NCBI GenBank assembly: GCA_031256975.1
Contig: JAIRPN010000013.1
Coordinates: 372,001-436,000 of the forward strand
From: Verrucomicrobiales bacterium
GTDB taxonomy: Bacteria; Verrucomicrobiota; Verrucomicrobiia; Methylacidiphilales; JAAUTS01
Length of the DNA: 64,000 bases
Direction of reading: 5' to 3'
Shown: positions 24,493 through 34,263 of the stretch, piece after piece
How positions within the stretch are numbered: position 1 is the first letter of the stretch
Layout: each line of letters begins with the position of its first letter
Notes under the pieces: generated by a model
Databases searched by the model: none
Told to the model about the DNA's origin: nothing
The model's input: only the letters and a program-made list of their open reading frames with translations
Program-made: the position numbers and the translations under genes

Positions 24493-26982
24493 TCAGGGTA
24501 AATAATTTTCCTGCTTCACGGAGTTGGCTTCCAACGTTACGTTGGCAGGAGGCAGACCGTCGGCGCTAACGGTGAGTTTAATCTTACCCGCTTGGCCGAT
24601 GCTGCGGATAACCGCCAGGGCGCGGCCTTCGAATGCTTTGCGCTTGGTGACGCCTTGGTAGGGTTCGGTGCTCTTCATGTCAGCAGTGGCGATGCCTTGG
24701 AGGACTCCGGGGCCGCTGATGGTGAAGTTTAGCTCAGGATCGGCATCGGGACGCCATTGACCCCTGGAGTCCACGATGGTCACGGTGACGAAGGAGAAAT
24801 CTTGGCTGTTGGCGTTGATTTCCTGACGGTCGGCGGTGGCGGTCAGTGCGGTCGCCGCGCCGGCGGTGGTGAGGGTTTGCTCGGCGATTTTCCTGCCATC
24901 TTGCCAGGCTTCGGCGCGCAAGGTGCCGGGGCGGTAGGTGAGATCAAATTCCGCGCGGAATTTCTGTTCCGCACCGACGGGTTTTTCATCGATGAGTTTG
25001 TCGTCTTGAAAAAGTTTGACCTTGTCGGCGCGCGCGTAGATGACGGCCTTGATTTTTTGTTCCTCGAAGCCGGGCCAGGTCCAGCTGGCATATTCGGGGT
25101 ACAGTGCCCAGCCGCCGGTGTTGATTTTATGCCCTTCCTCGACCGGCTGGCGGACGGAGAGGTATAGTTTCTCGCCACGGTTCCAAATGATGTTGGTGTA
25201 ATGAGAGTTGGGGCGGCGGTGACCGACGATGTCAATGTCGCTACACTCCGCTCCATGCCACGGATAGAGATTGTCGTTTCCATGACCGCCAGCATCACCG
25301 TCCAGAACGGTGCGACCGATACCGGCTTCGCCCAAGTAATCAATGGCCGTCCAAATGAAATCGCCGATGACATAAGTTTGGGCGCTGAGTTCGTTGTTAT
25401 AAATGGCGGCGGTGTCACGGCGGTTGGATTCAGTGGAAACCATCACACGGTCGGGGACACGCGCGTGGTCCTCGGCGTGTTTGCCGATGGTATAGTTGTA
25501 GCCGGTGATGTCCAACGCGGCACAGTGCCGGTCATAGTCGGCGAATTGCTCCGGTTTGGGGCGGGAGAAAATGGCGTTGGTGACGGGGCGGGTTTTGTCG
25601 AGCGTACGGATGCAATCTGCGAGTTGCTTGGCGGTGTCAGCGCCAAGCGGCTCGAAACTTTCGGGGATTTCATTGCCAATGCTCCACATGACGACGGACG
25701 GATGGTTGCGATCGCGCTTGATCATAGCACTCAAGTCGTGTTGCCACCATTCCTTGAAATAAATATGGTAGTCCTTGCCGTTCTTGCCTTTGTTCCACAT
25801 GTCAAAAGCCTCGTCCATTACCAGCAGGCCGAGACGGTCGCAGGCATCAAGGAAGGCGGGCGGCGGCGGCGCATGCGAAGTGCGGACGGCGTTGAAACCG
25901 GCGTCGAGCAGTTGCTGAACCTTGCGTTCCTCGGCGCGGTCGAATGCGGCGCCGCCGAGGCAGCCGTGGTCGTGGTGGACGCAACCGCCGAACAGCTTGA
26001 CGGTCTCGCCATTGATGGTTAGTCCCTTGTCCACCGACCACGCCAGGGAGCGGATGCCATAGATGGTGGTGGTTTTGTCAACGACCTGTCCGCCGACAAT
26101 GACGCGAGTGACGGCTTTGGAAAGTTGCGGAGTGGTTGATGACCATAGATCGGGTTGGTTAATAGTGGCTTGTTGAGTGACAATGCCGCGTTCCCTCACG
26201 CTGACTGTCAGCGGGTTTTCGAGTTTTTGCAAAGGTTTCCCGGCAGGGGAAAGCAACGTGGTTTGTACGATTACGGACTGGTTTTTATCACTGTCGTTGG
26301 CAACTTCGGTTTGCACGCTGATGGTGGCGGTTTCGCGGCTGGCATCCGGTGTGGTGACGAACACTCCCCACGGGGCAACGTGTACCGGATTGGTGACGTG
26401 CAACCAAACATGGCGATAAATGCCGGAGCCGGTGTAAAAGCGGCTGTTTTTTTGCTGTGAATTATCGACACGAACGGCCAGTACGTTTTTTCCGGGTTTC
26501 AGGGTGGGGGTGAGGTCGACGAAAAACGTGGTATAACCGTAGGGCTGGTTGGCGAGTTTTTTGCCGTTGAGATAAACGTCGGTGTTCATGTAAACACCCT
26601 CAAATTCGACTGCTACCCGTTTGCCTTGCCAGTCCAGGGGCATGTCAATGACACGGCGGTACCAGCCGATTCCGGCAGGCAAAAAACCACCGGCGCCGCC
26701 CATCGGCGCCTTGGCGTCAAATTCGCCCTCGATGCTCCAGTCGTGCGGCAATGTCAGCGCCCGCCATGCGTTGTCGTTGAAAGAAGGGTCTTGCGCATTA
26801 GCGGTATCACCAAGGGCGAAGCACCAGTTGGCGTCCGCGTTGAGGCGTAGTCGGGGGGAATCACCAGTCGCGGCGAGAGAATTTCCCAGCCAAACGGTCG
26901 GGACAATTAACGAAAGCAAAAGGGCGCGGATTATTTCGGACGGAAACCGGTCCAGTATAATATTTTTGCACGACATAAGCAT
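24493..26982 (-). CDS. GH2-family beta-galactosidase-like glycoside hydrolase
   Basis: 829 residues with an N-terminal export signal (IIRALLLSLIVPTVWLGNSL). The GH2 order is complete: sugar-binding jelly roll (HDWSIEGEFDA, IGWYRRVIDMP, TDVYLNGKKLANQPYGYTTF, SGIYRHVWLHVT), immunoglobulin-like domain, then the TIM barrel with FGGCVHHDHGCLG, the acid/base Glu in MWSIGNEIPES and the nucleophile Glu in MVSTESNRRD. A C-terminal ~200-residue region resembles DUF4982-type beta-sandwich domains. It probably removes galactose from plant or algal side chains outside the cytoplasm. The promoter holds a TATGACAGTAATA site (27029-27041), 46 bp before the start, so it probably belongs to the arabinose regulon. 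The stop is at 24493. Confidence 0.9.
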   Translation of the reverse strand: MLMSCKNIILDRFPSEIIRALLLSLIVPTVWLGNSLAATGDSPRLRLNADANWCFALGDTANAQDPSFNDNAWRALTLPHDWSIEGEFDAKAPMGGAGGFLPAGIGWYRRVIDMPLDWQGKRVAVEFEGVYMNTDVYLNGKKLANQPYGYTTFFVDLTPTLKPGKNVLAVRVDNSQQKNSRFYTGSGIYRHVWLHVTNPVHVAPWGVFVTTPDASRETATISVQTEVANDSDKNQSVIVQTTLLSPAGKPLQKLENPLTVSVRERGIVTQQATINQPDLWSSTTPQLSKAVTRVIVGGQVVDKTTTIYGIRSLAWSVDKGLTINGETVKLFGGCVHHDHGCLGGAAFDRAEERKVQQLLDAGFNAVRTSHAPPPPAFLDACDRLGLLVMDEAFDMWNKGKNGKDYHIYFKEWWQHDLSAMIKRDRNHPSVVMWSIGNEIPESFEPLGADTAKQLADCIRTLDKTRPVTNAIFSRPKPEQFADYDRHCAALDITGYNYTIGKHAEDHARVPDRVMVSTESNRRDTAAIYNNELSAQTYVIGDFIWTAIDYLGEAGIGRTVLDGDAGGHGNDNLYPWHGAECSDIDIVGHRRPNSHYTNIIWNRGEKLYLSVRQPVEEGHKINTGGWALYPEYASWTWPGFEEQKIKAVIYARADKVKLFQDDKLIDEKPVGAEQKFRAEFDLTYRPGTLRAEAWQDGRKIAEQTLTTAGAATALTATADRQEINANSQDFSFVTVTIVDSRGQWRPDADPELNFTISGPGVLQGIATADMKSTEPYQGVTKRKAFEGRALAVIRSIGQAGKIKLTVSADGLPPANVTLEANSVKQENYLP

Positions 26983-27028
26983 GACTGAAAAATCTTACAA
27001 TTACATTGATCTGTAAAGAGCAAGTTAA

Positions 27029-27041
27029 TATGACAGTAATA
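27029..27041. promoter_or_regulatory. Probable LacI-family operator, site 1 (GH2 promoter)
   Basis: TATGACAGTAATA, identical base for base to the site before araB (40044-40056). It lies 46 bp upstream of the GH2 start and after the stop of the next minus-strand gene. See the regulon finding. Confidence 0.65.
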
Positions 27042-27140
27042 TCAGGCGTCGTTCATTCATTATCACGGCGGCGCTAACCGTGAACAGGTACGAAACCAAT
27101 ATAAAAAGTTTTTTCAATTTCATGACTAATAGCGGTGAAA

Positions 27141-30100
27141 TCATTCCGTAACTTCCTCCAGTTGGCGGTCGATGATTTTTCCTGTTTGCCGGTCGATGGC
27201 GATGTGTAACCAATAGCGTTTCTCGCCATCCACCATGAAGTCGTCCAGCGTGCGGGCATTGGCGGGGTACTGGCCAGTTTGGGTGATGACGTCAATCATC
27301 AGATTCCAGGTCCCCGCTTGCCCGGAGTCCGACAAGGCGCGGACGGTGCTTTCCATGAAACGCATTATTTTTTTGTTTTTATCGCCGGTGGTTCCGGCGC
27401 CGCCATAAAGCCCCTGCAACTCTGCGCTGAAGCCGTTGTAAGGCAATGTTTGTGCATAACCCAAATTCAGGCCACCATTCTGAGTGTAACGTCCTACCAA
27501 GTCGGCAATATTGGTCAATGGCCCTTTGCCTGCTTGTGTGCTGGTAGTACGGATGATTAGCGCGCTGGCAATCTTGGCGGGTTCGTCAACGCTGCCGATG
27601 ACGTTTAGCGGGTCTTGCGTGTTGCTGTACAAGGCGAATTCATCGCGGTAAGCGCCGGACAAGATGGCTTGCAACACGGGCGGTTGCAGTGTGTTCAAAT
27701 CCACGCGACCGGCTTCCAAAGCATCCGCTTGCGTGTCGTCATTGACGGAAAATATGTCCAACAAGGGATTAAACCCACTCTCCGGCGTGATCATGTTGAG
27801 TTGCCGCCACGGCACGTTGGCAAAGACATAACCCAATTCGGCCACGCTGCGAAACGGGCGTTGCAGCATGATCGGGCGGTTGGAGGTCTGGCCGGAAACT
27901 CCCTTCACCGTGATTAGCGGCATGCCGGTGATGTTGTTTGCGACATAGCCGCCCATCGGGCGGCGCACGATGCCGTCGGCATCCATGTAATATCCCTTGG
28001 AATCGGTGCCCGCTTCGCCCAGTCGTGAGTTGTAACCTATGGGATTGGGTTGGGATTTGCGCATGTCCGTGCTGCAGTTGCCGTAATAATAGCCATGGAA
28101 CATTTCGGCATCAGCATAGTTGCCTGTTAGCGTCGGCCAATAAGTCTTGATTTCCTCGGGATTGTTCGTGTCCAGCCATTGTCCCGTGGTGATGCCACTG
28201 AAGTCGCAGCCCCAGTTGATTCGCGGGTCAATGGTAACATGCATATCGCGCGTGTAGCAAGGTGTGTAGTTGGTGCCATTCCAATTAATGGTTGTGGCCC
28301 TGACATATCCCAGCGCGCTGTTGTTGCCGCGCCAATCCACCAATAGTGATTGCAGGTAGGGATTGCCGCCGGGCCCCTTGAGGTCTTCGCTGCTGTTGTA
28401 ATCGTAAGGCACTCCACTGCACATTTGGTTGCCTTCTTTTGCAAAGGCGACCTGGCGGTAAGGAATCCAGTTGTTGTTGCCGTCTTGATACTCCAATGAA
28501 ACGGTGAACAGGTTGCTGGATTGGGCGAAAACATAGTTCGTGGTGTAGACGTAATTGGTGCCGCTAACCGTGATCGGATAAAGGGAGTTCATGTTGGTGA
28601 GAAAGAACCCGAGATATTCATTGGTAGTGCCGTATTCCGTAACTTTTCCTATGGTATTGTTACCGCCTTGCTTGAGTTCGCTATTAGCGGGATGACTGGG
28701 GCGTAATAAAGGAGTGGGTTCACGATACAAGGATTGGTCGGCGGGATTGGTGAATTCCAATGCGGTCGTGCTATTCGACATATCCACATAGCCCAGCGTG
28801 GTATCCCGTTTGCCATTGGTGTACTTAACTTGGAACCAGTTGCCCAAGGCCACATTGGGATGCCCGGTAGTGCCGGCACGATAATCATTGTCCACATTAA
28901 AACTGGCCTGCATGTTGGTGGTGCCCACTGCGGTGCCTGCCATGTTATTGCTGGAGATGTTGATGCGCAATTTACGCGGGCTAAGGCCTGGGGTTAGCGG
29001 GCTGTTGGCGTAGCCTGCGGCATTGGTGTTATTTTGGTGGGAATTCCAAATGATCGGCACATCCAGCAAGGCCACCTGGCCGGGTTTCGAGATGGTGGCG
29101 TTTGCCAATGGTAAATTGGAAGTCAGGGCGGGGCTGGACGTCCCCTTGTCCACTAGCACTGCCACGGTGGTCAGTCCGTACAAATACGGCAAATCCACCG
29201 TGCCCCAGTAGGCACGTCCATTGAACACAATCCTGCAGGGGTAATTATCGGGGCGTGCCTGGTTGATGATATTGGCGCCAATCTGGATGATTTGACTGTC
29301 CAAATTCCTCAGTTCATCATCCTTCAGATCAGTATTGATCGTATTGGCGATGGCACCGACATGAATACCGGCCCTCAGCAATTCAAAAAAATTCGGCTCG
29401 CGGCGCGAAATTTCACTCAGTCTGGCAATCTTGCCGCCAACCAGTAAAGTCGAATCATAAGTCCAGGAACCGCCATTGGCGGAGTTCCAAGTTAGGCCGA
29501 AATATTTGTGGATATTGCCATTGGCGCCGCCAGTGCCCATCACGCGTAATCGGTTGACTTCTGCTCCGGGCAATCCGCGGTTGACATATTCAGTGAACAG
29601 GATGTCACCATCATTCATGGCTTCGCTGCTCGGCCCTTGGTAGGTTAACCATAATAAATACGACAAGGGGAAACGCTTTTTAACCAATGGTTCGCCAATT
29701 TCCGCAATGGACCCGTCATTGCGCGTAAACGTGCCGCTAACCCTGATGTCCTGAAAGGCCACATTAATGGTCGTGCTGCTCACCGTTAGCCCTGTCGCGG
29801 AGCTTACCGAAGGTTTGCCTGTCGCGTCATAAACAGGACGATAGGAGGGTTGATTCAAAGAGCGGTTGAAAATACCCAAATACTGCAAGGTATTTTGCCG
29901 TCTGGCTTTGTCCGCCTTGCTGTCGGATAATCCTTCGGTCAAAAATTGAATCAATTGCTGGCGGCTGGTGAAGGCGTGGTCACTTTGTTCCTTGTACAAG
30001 GTGCCGCTAACGCTCATAAACCGCTGATTTTGCCCGATTGCATAATCCAAATAATTATTCGGGGCATTGGAACCCAGCTTGAGATTGGGCAGGCTGCCGT

Positions 30101-30947
30101 TTTCCGGTTGGATATTTGCGTAATTGCGCCAGCCGACCAATTGGTCGATCTCGGTTTGATCCAACCCAATCCGGGTCAAATCCGCGAAGGCCGCCGATCC
30201 TTTGCGGTTCCAGACCGTTGTTAGCATTCCGCTCGGCACAGCAGGGCCGCCTGCCACGTTGGCATCCAACAGACCGCCCTCATTGTACACCATGTAGGCA
30301 TAACGGCCGACGACCTCTCCGGCTCCGCCGCCGATGCGCAAATTGTTGTTCCAAGCCTGCGGATTACTGCCATCACGGGTGACAAGAATCCAGTTGGGCG
30401 ACTTGCTGCCATCCTTGGGGAAAAAAGTGGTTTGAGGAGTTAAATTAATAGAACTGGCATCGTCCTTGGGTAACAGCAACGGTTTGTTCCATCTCGATAT
30501 GGAAATGGAACGGCCATTTAGCGAAGTACCGGAACTCAACGCCGATGAAGCCCGATTATTGCCTCCCACATAGAGGGCATTTGCCGCCGAACTCATTGCC
30601 ACCAAATTTGGCAAATCCGTTGGATTGTTCACTATGCCCGCTACACTTTCCCGCGACGGCACCGCCGCAGTCGCGGAATAGGTATAAACCGTAGTGGATA
30701 CCAGACCGGTGGGAATGGTAACGGGGGTGGAGTTGTCCGCCATTTCCTGCCGGAATTCCGCCACGATGCTGCTCATCGCGCCTTGGGCAAACAAATCCAC
30801 CTTGGTTTGGCTAGAGCTGCTTTGGGAAATCCGTTGTTCCAGCAAGGACTGCGAAAAAAACGCCACGATTAGCGCCGTCAGCAGAACAACCATCGCCAAC
30901 ACGATCACCAAGGCTGAACCCTGAATTTTGCGTTGGTTATGATTCAT
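27141..30947 (-). CDS. Verru_Chthon cassette protein A-like, prepilin-type N-terminus
   Basis: 1268 residues. It opens with MNHNQRKIQGSALVIVLAMV then VLLTALIVAFFSQSLLEQRI, a prepilin-like hydrophobic segment after a Gly, as in PilX-type minor pilins. The long remainder is Ser/Asn/Thr-rich and repetitive, with low-complexity tracts but many conserved-looking aromatic patches such as ARPDNYPCRIVFNGRAYWG. The combination of long size and this N-terminus matches cassette protein A of the Verru_Chthon gene cassettes, which are known only from verrucomicrobia. It lies 43 bp downstream of the PEP-CTERM protein gene on the same strand. Cassette B, C and D genes are not adjacent (a D-like gene is at 56828). 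Confidence 0.7.
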   Translation of the reverse strand: MNHNQRKIQGSALVIVLAMVVLLTALIVAFFSQSLLEQRISQSSSSQTKVDLFAQGAMSSIVAEFRQEMADNSTPVTIPTGLVSTTVYTYSATAAVPSRESVAGIVNNPTDLPNLVAMSSAANALYVGGNNRASSALSSGTSLNGRSISISRWNKPLLLPKDDASSINLTPQTTFFPKDGSKSPNWILVTRDGSNPQAWNNNLRIGGGAGEVVGRYAYMVYNEGGLLDANVAGGPAVPSGMLTTVWNRKGSAAFADLTRIGLDQTEIDQLVGWRNYANIQPENGSLPNLKLGSNAPNNYLDYAIGQNQRFMSVSGTLYKEQSDHAFTSRQQLIQFLTEGLSDSKADKARRQNTLQYLGIFNRSLNQPSYRPVYDATGKPSVSSATGLTVSSTTINVAFQDIRVSGTFTRNDGSIAEIGEPLVKKRFPLSYLLWLTYQGPSSEAMNDGDILFTEYVNRGLPGAEVNRLRVMGTGGANGNIHKYFGLTWNSANGGSWTYDSTLLVGGKIARLSEISRREPNFFELLRAGIHVGAIANTINTDLKDDELRNLDSQIIQIGANIINQARPDNYPCRIVFNGRAYWGTVDLPYLYGLTTVAVLVDKGTSSPALTSNLPLANATISKPGQVALLDVPIIWNSHQNNTNAAGYANSPLTPGLSPRKLRINISSNNMAGTAVGTTNMQASFNVDNDYRAGTTGHPNVALGNWFQVKYTNGKRDTTLGYVDMSNSTTALEFTNPADQSLYREPTPLLRPSHPANSELKQGGNNTIGKVTEYGTTNEYLGFFLTNMNSLYPITVSGTNYVYTTNYVFAQSSNLFTVSLEYQDGNNNWIPYRQVAFAKEGNQMCSGVPYDYNSSEDLKGPGGNPYLQSLLVDWRGNNSALGYVRATTINWNGTNYTPCYTRDMHVTIDPRINWGCDFSGITTGQWLDTNNPEEIKTYWPTLTGNYADAEMFHGYYYGNCSTDMRKSQPNPIGYNSRLGEAGTDSKGYYMDADGIVRRPMGGYVANNITGMPLITVKGVSGQTSNRPIMLQRPFRSVAELGYVFANVPWRQLNMITPESGFNPLLDIFSVNDDTQADALEAGRVDLNTLQPPVLQAILSGAYRDEFALYSNTQDPLNVIGSVDEPAKIASALIIRTTSTQAGKGPLTNIADLVGRYTQNGGLNLGYAQTLPYNGFSAELQGLYGGAGTTGDKNKKIMRFMESTVRALSDSGQAGTWNLMIDVITQTGQYPANARTLDDFMVDGEKRYWLHIAIDRQTGKIIDRQLEEVTE

Positions 30948-30990
30948 GGGCTAATACCACAGGTTAGGGACAAGCCCTTGGATTTCGGAC

Positions 30991-33495
30991 TCAGGTCAGT
31001 CGTCGGCCGCGGAATACAACCAACAATGAAGCCCCGATCCCCAGCAATAACCATGTTGAGGGCTCGGGAATGGCCATGGTCAAGAGACCTGTGTCCAAAT
31101 CGAAGGTGTAATTATCTTTTGTCCAAATAGTGTCGCTGTCCTTGGTGAAACCTGTCAGCCAGTTATCGCTAACGATGGAAATCAGGGAAGTGTCGATCAA
31201 ACTCCATTCCGTGCCGGTGGCTCCGGTGAAATCAATGTTCACCTTGCCGGTTAGCGTTAGATAACCGTCGCCGGAGAATGCGGCGAGATTGCCGTTGGCC
31301 TCGAGTGTTGCCAGTGAAATGGTCAACGAACCTGCGGAATCCAAAGTGAAGCTACTGCCAGCGTCAACCACGGTCTGGCCTTTGTAAGTGTTAACGCCTT
31401 TCAGCAATAGTGTGCCCGCTGTTACTTCGAGGCCGCCGTTGCCACTGAGGTTGCCGCCGAGAGTGATGGTTTTTGCGCTGCTACCGTCCGTGGCGTTGAA
31501 CTTGATGTTGCCGTTGCTGCCGGTTAGCGTCATATTCATGGCAGTGGTCAAACCGTTAGTGGTGGTGATTTTGCCGCCGCCGAGGTTGATTTGCGTGTCG
31601 GAGGCGGTGTGGGCGGAATTGGCCTCGGTTCCGCTGCTGCTCCAAATGCCGGTATGCAAGCCGTTGGCACTTGTCAAAACCAACTCGCCGCCGGTGATGT
31701 TCAGGTAGGCATGGTTGGTGCCACTGGTAGTGGCGTTGCTGCCGAATACGATGTTGCTGACCATAATGGTACCACCACTGAGGTTAACGATGCCTGAGGA
31801 ACCGTTGACGTTATTGTTTTGATTGATACACAAATACCCGTGCGCAGGGTCGGTGCCTTGCACGGTACCGGAGTAAACATTCAAGGTAGCGGAACCTGCC
31901 CCGCCCGTTTCACCGATTTTGAAGTCGCCGCCGCTGAGCTTCAGGCTGGCTTGGTCATAGACGTTGAGAATGGCGGTGCCGGTTTTGCCGAGAGCAACAC
32001 TGGTGTTGCCGGTTAACGTCAACTGGGAATTGTTGCGCAAGTTCACAATACCAAGCCCGGTTCCCGAACCCGCCACGGAGAAACTCGTGGAAGCTGTGGC
32101 TTTGGCGTTACCGCTCAAGTTGAAGACTCCGGTGCCGGTAGCGCTGGCTCCGTCGGAGGCAATCAGTAAATACGCAGTCGTAAGGATGGAGTTATCACGG
32201 AAATTGGCCTCGCCGTAACCGTTGCTGCCTGATATGGAAAGCGAGCCGTTCCCACCTTGGAGAGCCACTGTACTGGAACCCTGAACATCCAAATAACCCG
32301 AGCCGCCCTTGTAGGAAACCAATATTTTTTGTGCAGTGACCGAGGCAGTGTCAGCACTGTTCGTACCGACCAACAGTTGTCCGGTTCCCGCGTCGCTGAT
32401 GCCGACATAGATCGAACGACTGGAGTTAACCGTTAGCTTGCCAGTGCCGGAAAGTGTGACAATAGCATTGTTGGCGGTAGTGTCGGCAATAGTAACGTCG
32501 CTGTTGCCGGTACGTAATTCACCTTGAATGTTAACACGAGAGGTCGCACTGGCATTGCCCCCTTTCCCGACTACAAAATAACTGCTATTTGTGAAGTCGA
32601 GCAGGGCATTGACGTTGACGTTTAGCGTGGTACTGCCACCTGCGCCAAGTATGACTTGGCCGGTGCTAACTGATTTGTTTGAACCGCTAAACGTGAAGGT
32701 GCCGAGTTGGAAATTCATATTGGCGGTATTGTTATCCAACGTGACGTTATTCAGAGTGGTCAGGTTACTGCCACTGCTGTTTTCAAAACGAATACCACCG
32801 GTGGCATGGATGGTGTTGCCATTAAATGCAAGCGTGCCGGAACCATTGTTGCGTAGGGAGAGGAGATTGTTAGCGGTAGTGATGTGTCGGTTATCCAGGT
32901 CCACCTTGATTTCAGCACTGGTGTTGTCGCTAACGGTGATGGCGGTGCCGTTGTTCGGCCCAGGGGAGAAGAAGAAGGTGCCGGAAGTGGAATTGAGCAG
33001 GACGTTGCCGCCACCGGCAAAGCGTAATTCATTAAGATATTGCGCACCACTAACCGTGACATTGCCGGTGTAATTGTTAAAGAGAGCGATGATGCCGCTG
33101 GTGGCAATGGCGGTGCCGGTGCCGGTGCCAATGGTCCAGTTATTGAGGAAATTATAAGTACCGGTCGAGATTTGGGTGTTGATACTGTTGTTGCCGTATT
33201 GAAGCAAACTGGTGTTGGCATTGATGACTTGTCCATAATACAGCGGAGTGCTATCGAGCGGAGCTATTGTCTTGGTGGTGGAATTAAAACTGGCGCTAAA
33301 GGTGACGGGCGCATCGTTGATATAGCTTGAATTGGTGCCGTTGTTCAGCCAATTAACGCCGCTCCAAGTGTTGTCGCCGCTGGCGTTATTGAAGGTTAGC
33401 GTGCCACTCCATTGTTGCGCCAAGACCGTGGAAGTTGCCGCTGCCATGATACTGAACAAGACAGCCCAGTTGGTTATTAATTTGTCTAGCTTCAT
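30991..33495 (-). CDS. PEP-CTERM protein with autotransporter-type beta-strand repeats
   Basis: 834 residues. The start has a signal peptide (ITNWAVLFSIMAAATSTVLAQQ). The middle is built from repeated Gly/Asn/Ser/Thr-rich beta-helix turns (GNNTWSG-, SGTYNFLNNWTIG-, VNLSGGTIMVSN-like blocks), as in autotransporter-associated beta-strand repeat proteins. The end MAIPEPSTWLLLGIGASLLV plus FRGRR is a textbook PEP-CTERM sorting signal: PEP motif, hydrophobic span and basic tail. It would be exported, cut by an exosortase and displayed at the surface or in the exopolysaccharide. An operator-like TATTACGGTAATA lies 68 bp upstream of the start, so it is likely co-regulated with the arabinose genes. 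Confidence 0.9.
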   Translation of the reverse strand: MKLDKLITNWAVLFSIMAAATSTVLAQQWSGTLTFNNASGDNTWSGVNWLNNGTNSSYINDAPVTFSASFNSTTKTIAPLDSTPLYYGQVINANTSLLQYGNNSINTQISTGTYNFLNNWTIGTGTGTAIATSGIIALFNNYTGNVTVSGAQYLNELRFAGGGNVLLNSTSGTFFFSPGPNNGTAITVSDNTSAEIKVDLDNRHITTANNLLSLRNNGSGTLAFNGNTIHATGGIRFENSSGSNLTTLNNVTLDNNTANMNFQLGTFTFSGSNKSVSTGQVILGAGGSTTLNVNVNALLDFTNSSYFVVGKGGNASATSRVNIQGELRTGNSDVTIADTTANNAIVTLSGTGKLTVNSSRSIYVGISDAGTGQLLVGTNSADTASVTAQKILVSYKGGSGYLDVQGSSTVALQGGNGSLSISGSNGYGEANFRDNSILTTAYLLIASDGASATGTGVFNLSGNAKATASTSFSVAGSGTGLGIVNLRNNSQLTLTGNTSVALGKTGTAILNVYDQASLKLSGGDFKIGETGGAGSATLNVYSGTVQGTDPAHGYLCINQNNNVNGSSGIVNLSGGTIMVSNIVFGSNATTSGTNHAYLNITGGELVLTSANGLHTGIWSSSGTEANSAHTASDTQINLGGGKITTTNGLTTAMNMTLTGSNGNIKFNATDGSSAKTITLGGNLSGNGGLEVTAGTLLLKGVNTYKGQTVVDAGSSFTLDSAGSLTISLATLEANGNLAAFSGDGYLTLTGKVNIDFTGATGTEWSLIDTSLISIVSDNWLTGFTKDSDTIWTKDNYTFDLDTGLLTMAIPEPSTWLLLGIGASLLVVFRGRRLT

Positions 33496-33562
33496 AGGAG
33501 TTCCTTTTTGTTGCTAAATGTAAAATTCATACAATTGGCGTGAATGGTAAAGCGCGGGATTG

Positions 33563-33575
33563 TATTACGGTAATA
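33563..33575. promoter_or_regulatory. Probable LacI-family operator, site 2
   Basis: TATTACGGTAATA is a perfect palindrome around the central G. It lies 68 bp upstream of the PEP-CTERM gene start on the same strand. Confidence 0.6.
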
Positions 33576-33725
33576 TGGTTTTTTCTGTGTAAACAGTTCG
33601 GGAACGTTTTGGTTATTGATGTCTAACTGAACTGCAATGCGAAAATGTACAGGCCGGATTATTGAGAGTAGCATTTACACTAATGTTAGGGTGAAATCCT
33701 ATCCGGTATCGCGCCAATAACGATA

Positions 33726-34239
33726 TTACTCTCAACCGTAATCGTCACATCGTCGTTGGCAGCGCAGCAGGAAATCGACCCCTTGGTCAAAATTGAACTC
33801 GATGGTCCGGTCCAAGACATTCCCCCGGTCAAAGTGAGTATGAAAATTCCCGGCCTCAGTGCCAGCGCCTCCAACGTCTATCAGGACAATCCCGACTATG
33901 GCGCGGACAAGGCTTTCGACGACGACGCAAGCCCCCATTGAGCCTGTAATGAAGGCGTCAAACAAGCAACGCTAACCGCCAATTTTGACAAACCTTTCAT
34001 CTTCACCCGGGTCGTCATTAGCGAATACCTACCGACGTGTCCAATCCTTCAACCTGCAGTATCGCGACGCTAACGGTAATTGGAAAACTTTCCAAATCGG
34101 CACCACCATCGGGGAAAAGTTGATCATTTCGCCATTAGCGTCGCCCGTCACCACGCAAGGCGGCATTCGCCTTAATATCCTGAACGCTGGTGAGGAACCC
34201 GGTATTAGCGAGTTAACTCTGTTAAAAAAGAAATCAGTA
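33726..34239 (+). pseudogene. Remnant of glycoside hydrolase C-terminal F5/8-type (discoidin) domain
   Basis: Two overlapping frames on the plus strand read like one eroded protein. The first (to the stop TGA at 33939) gives KIELDGPVQDIPPVKVSM and SNVYQDNPDYGADKAFDDDA; past the stop the same frame continues KQATLTANFDKPFIFTRVVI to about 34025, and then the second frame gives YRRVQSFNLQYRDANGNWKT and IRLNILNAGEEPGISELTLL. This is the C-terminal carbohydrate-binding tail seen in GH29 alpha-L-fucosidases and similar enzymes. An in-frame stop and a frameshift near 34025 break it, and no catalytic domain precedes it. The upstream IVTSSLAAQQ might be an eroded signal peptide. Confidence 0.6.
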
Positions 34240-34263
34240 CCCGCATCCGGACACTTTGATTCT

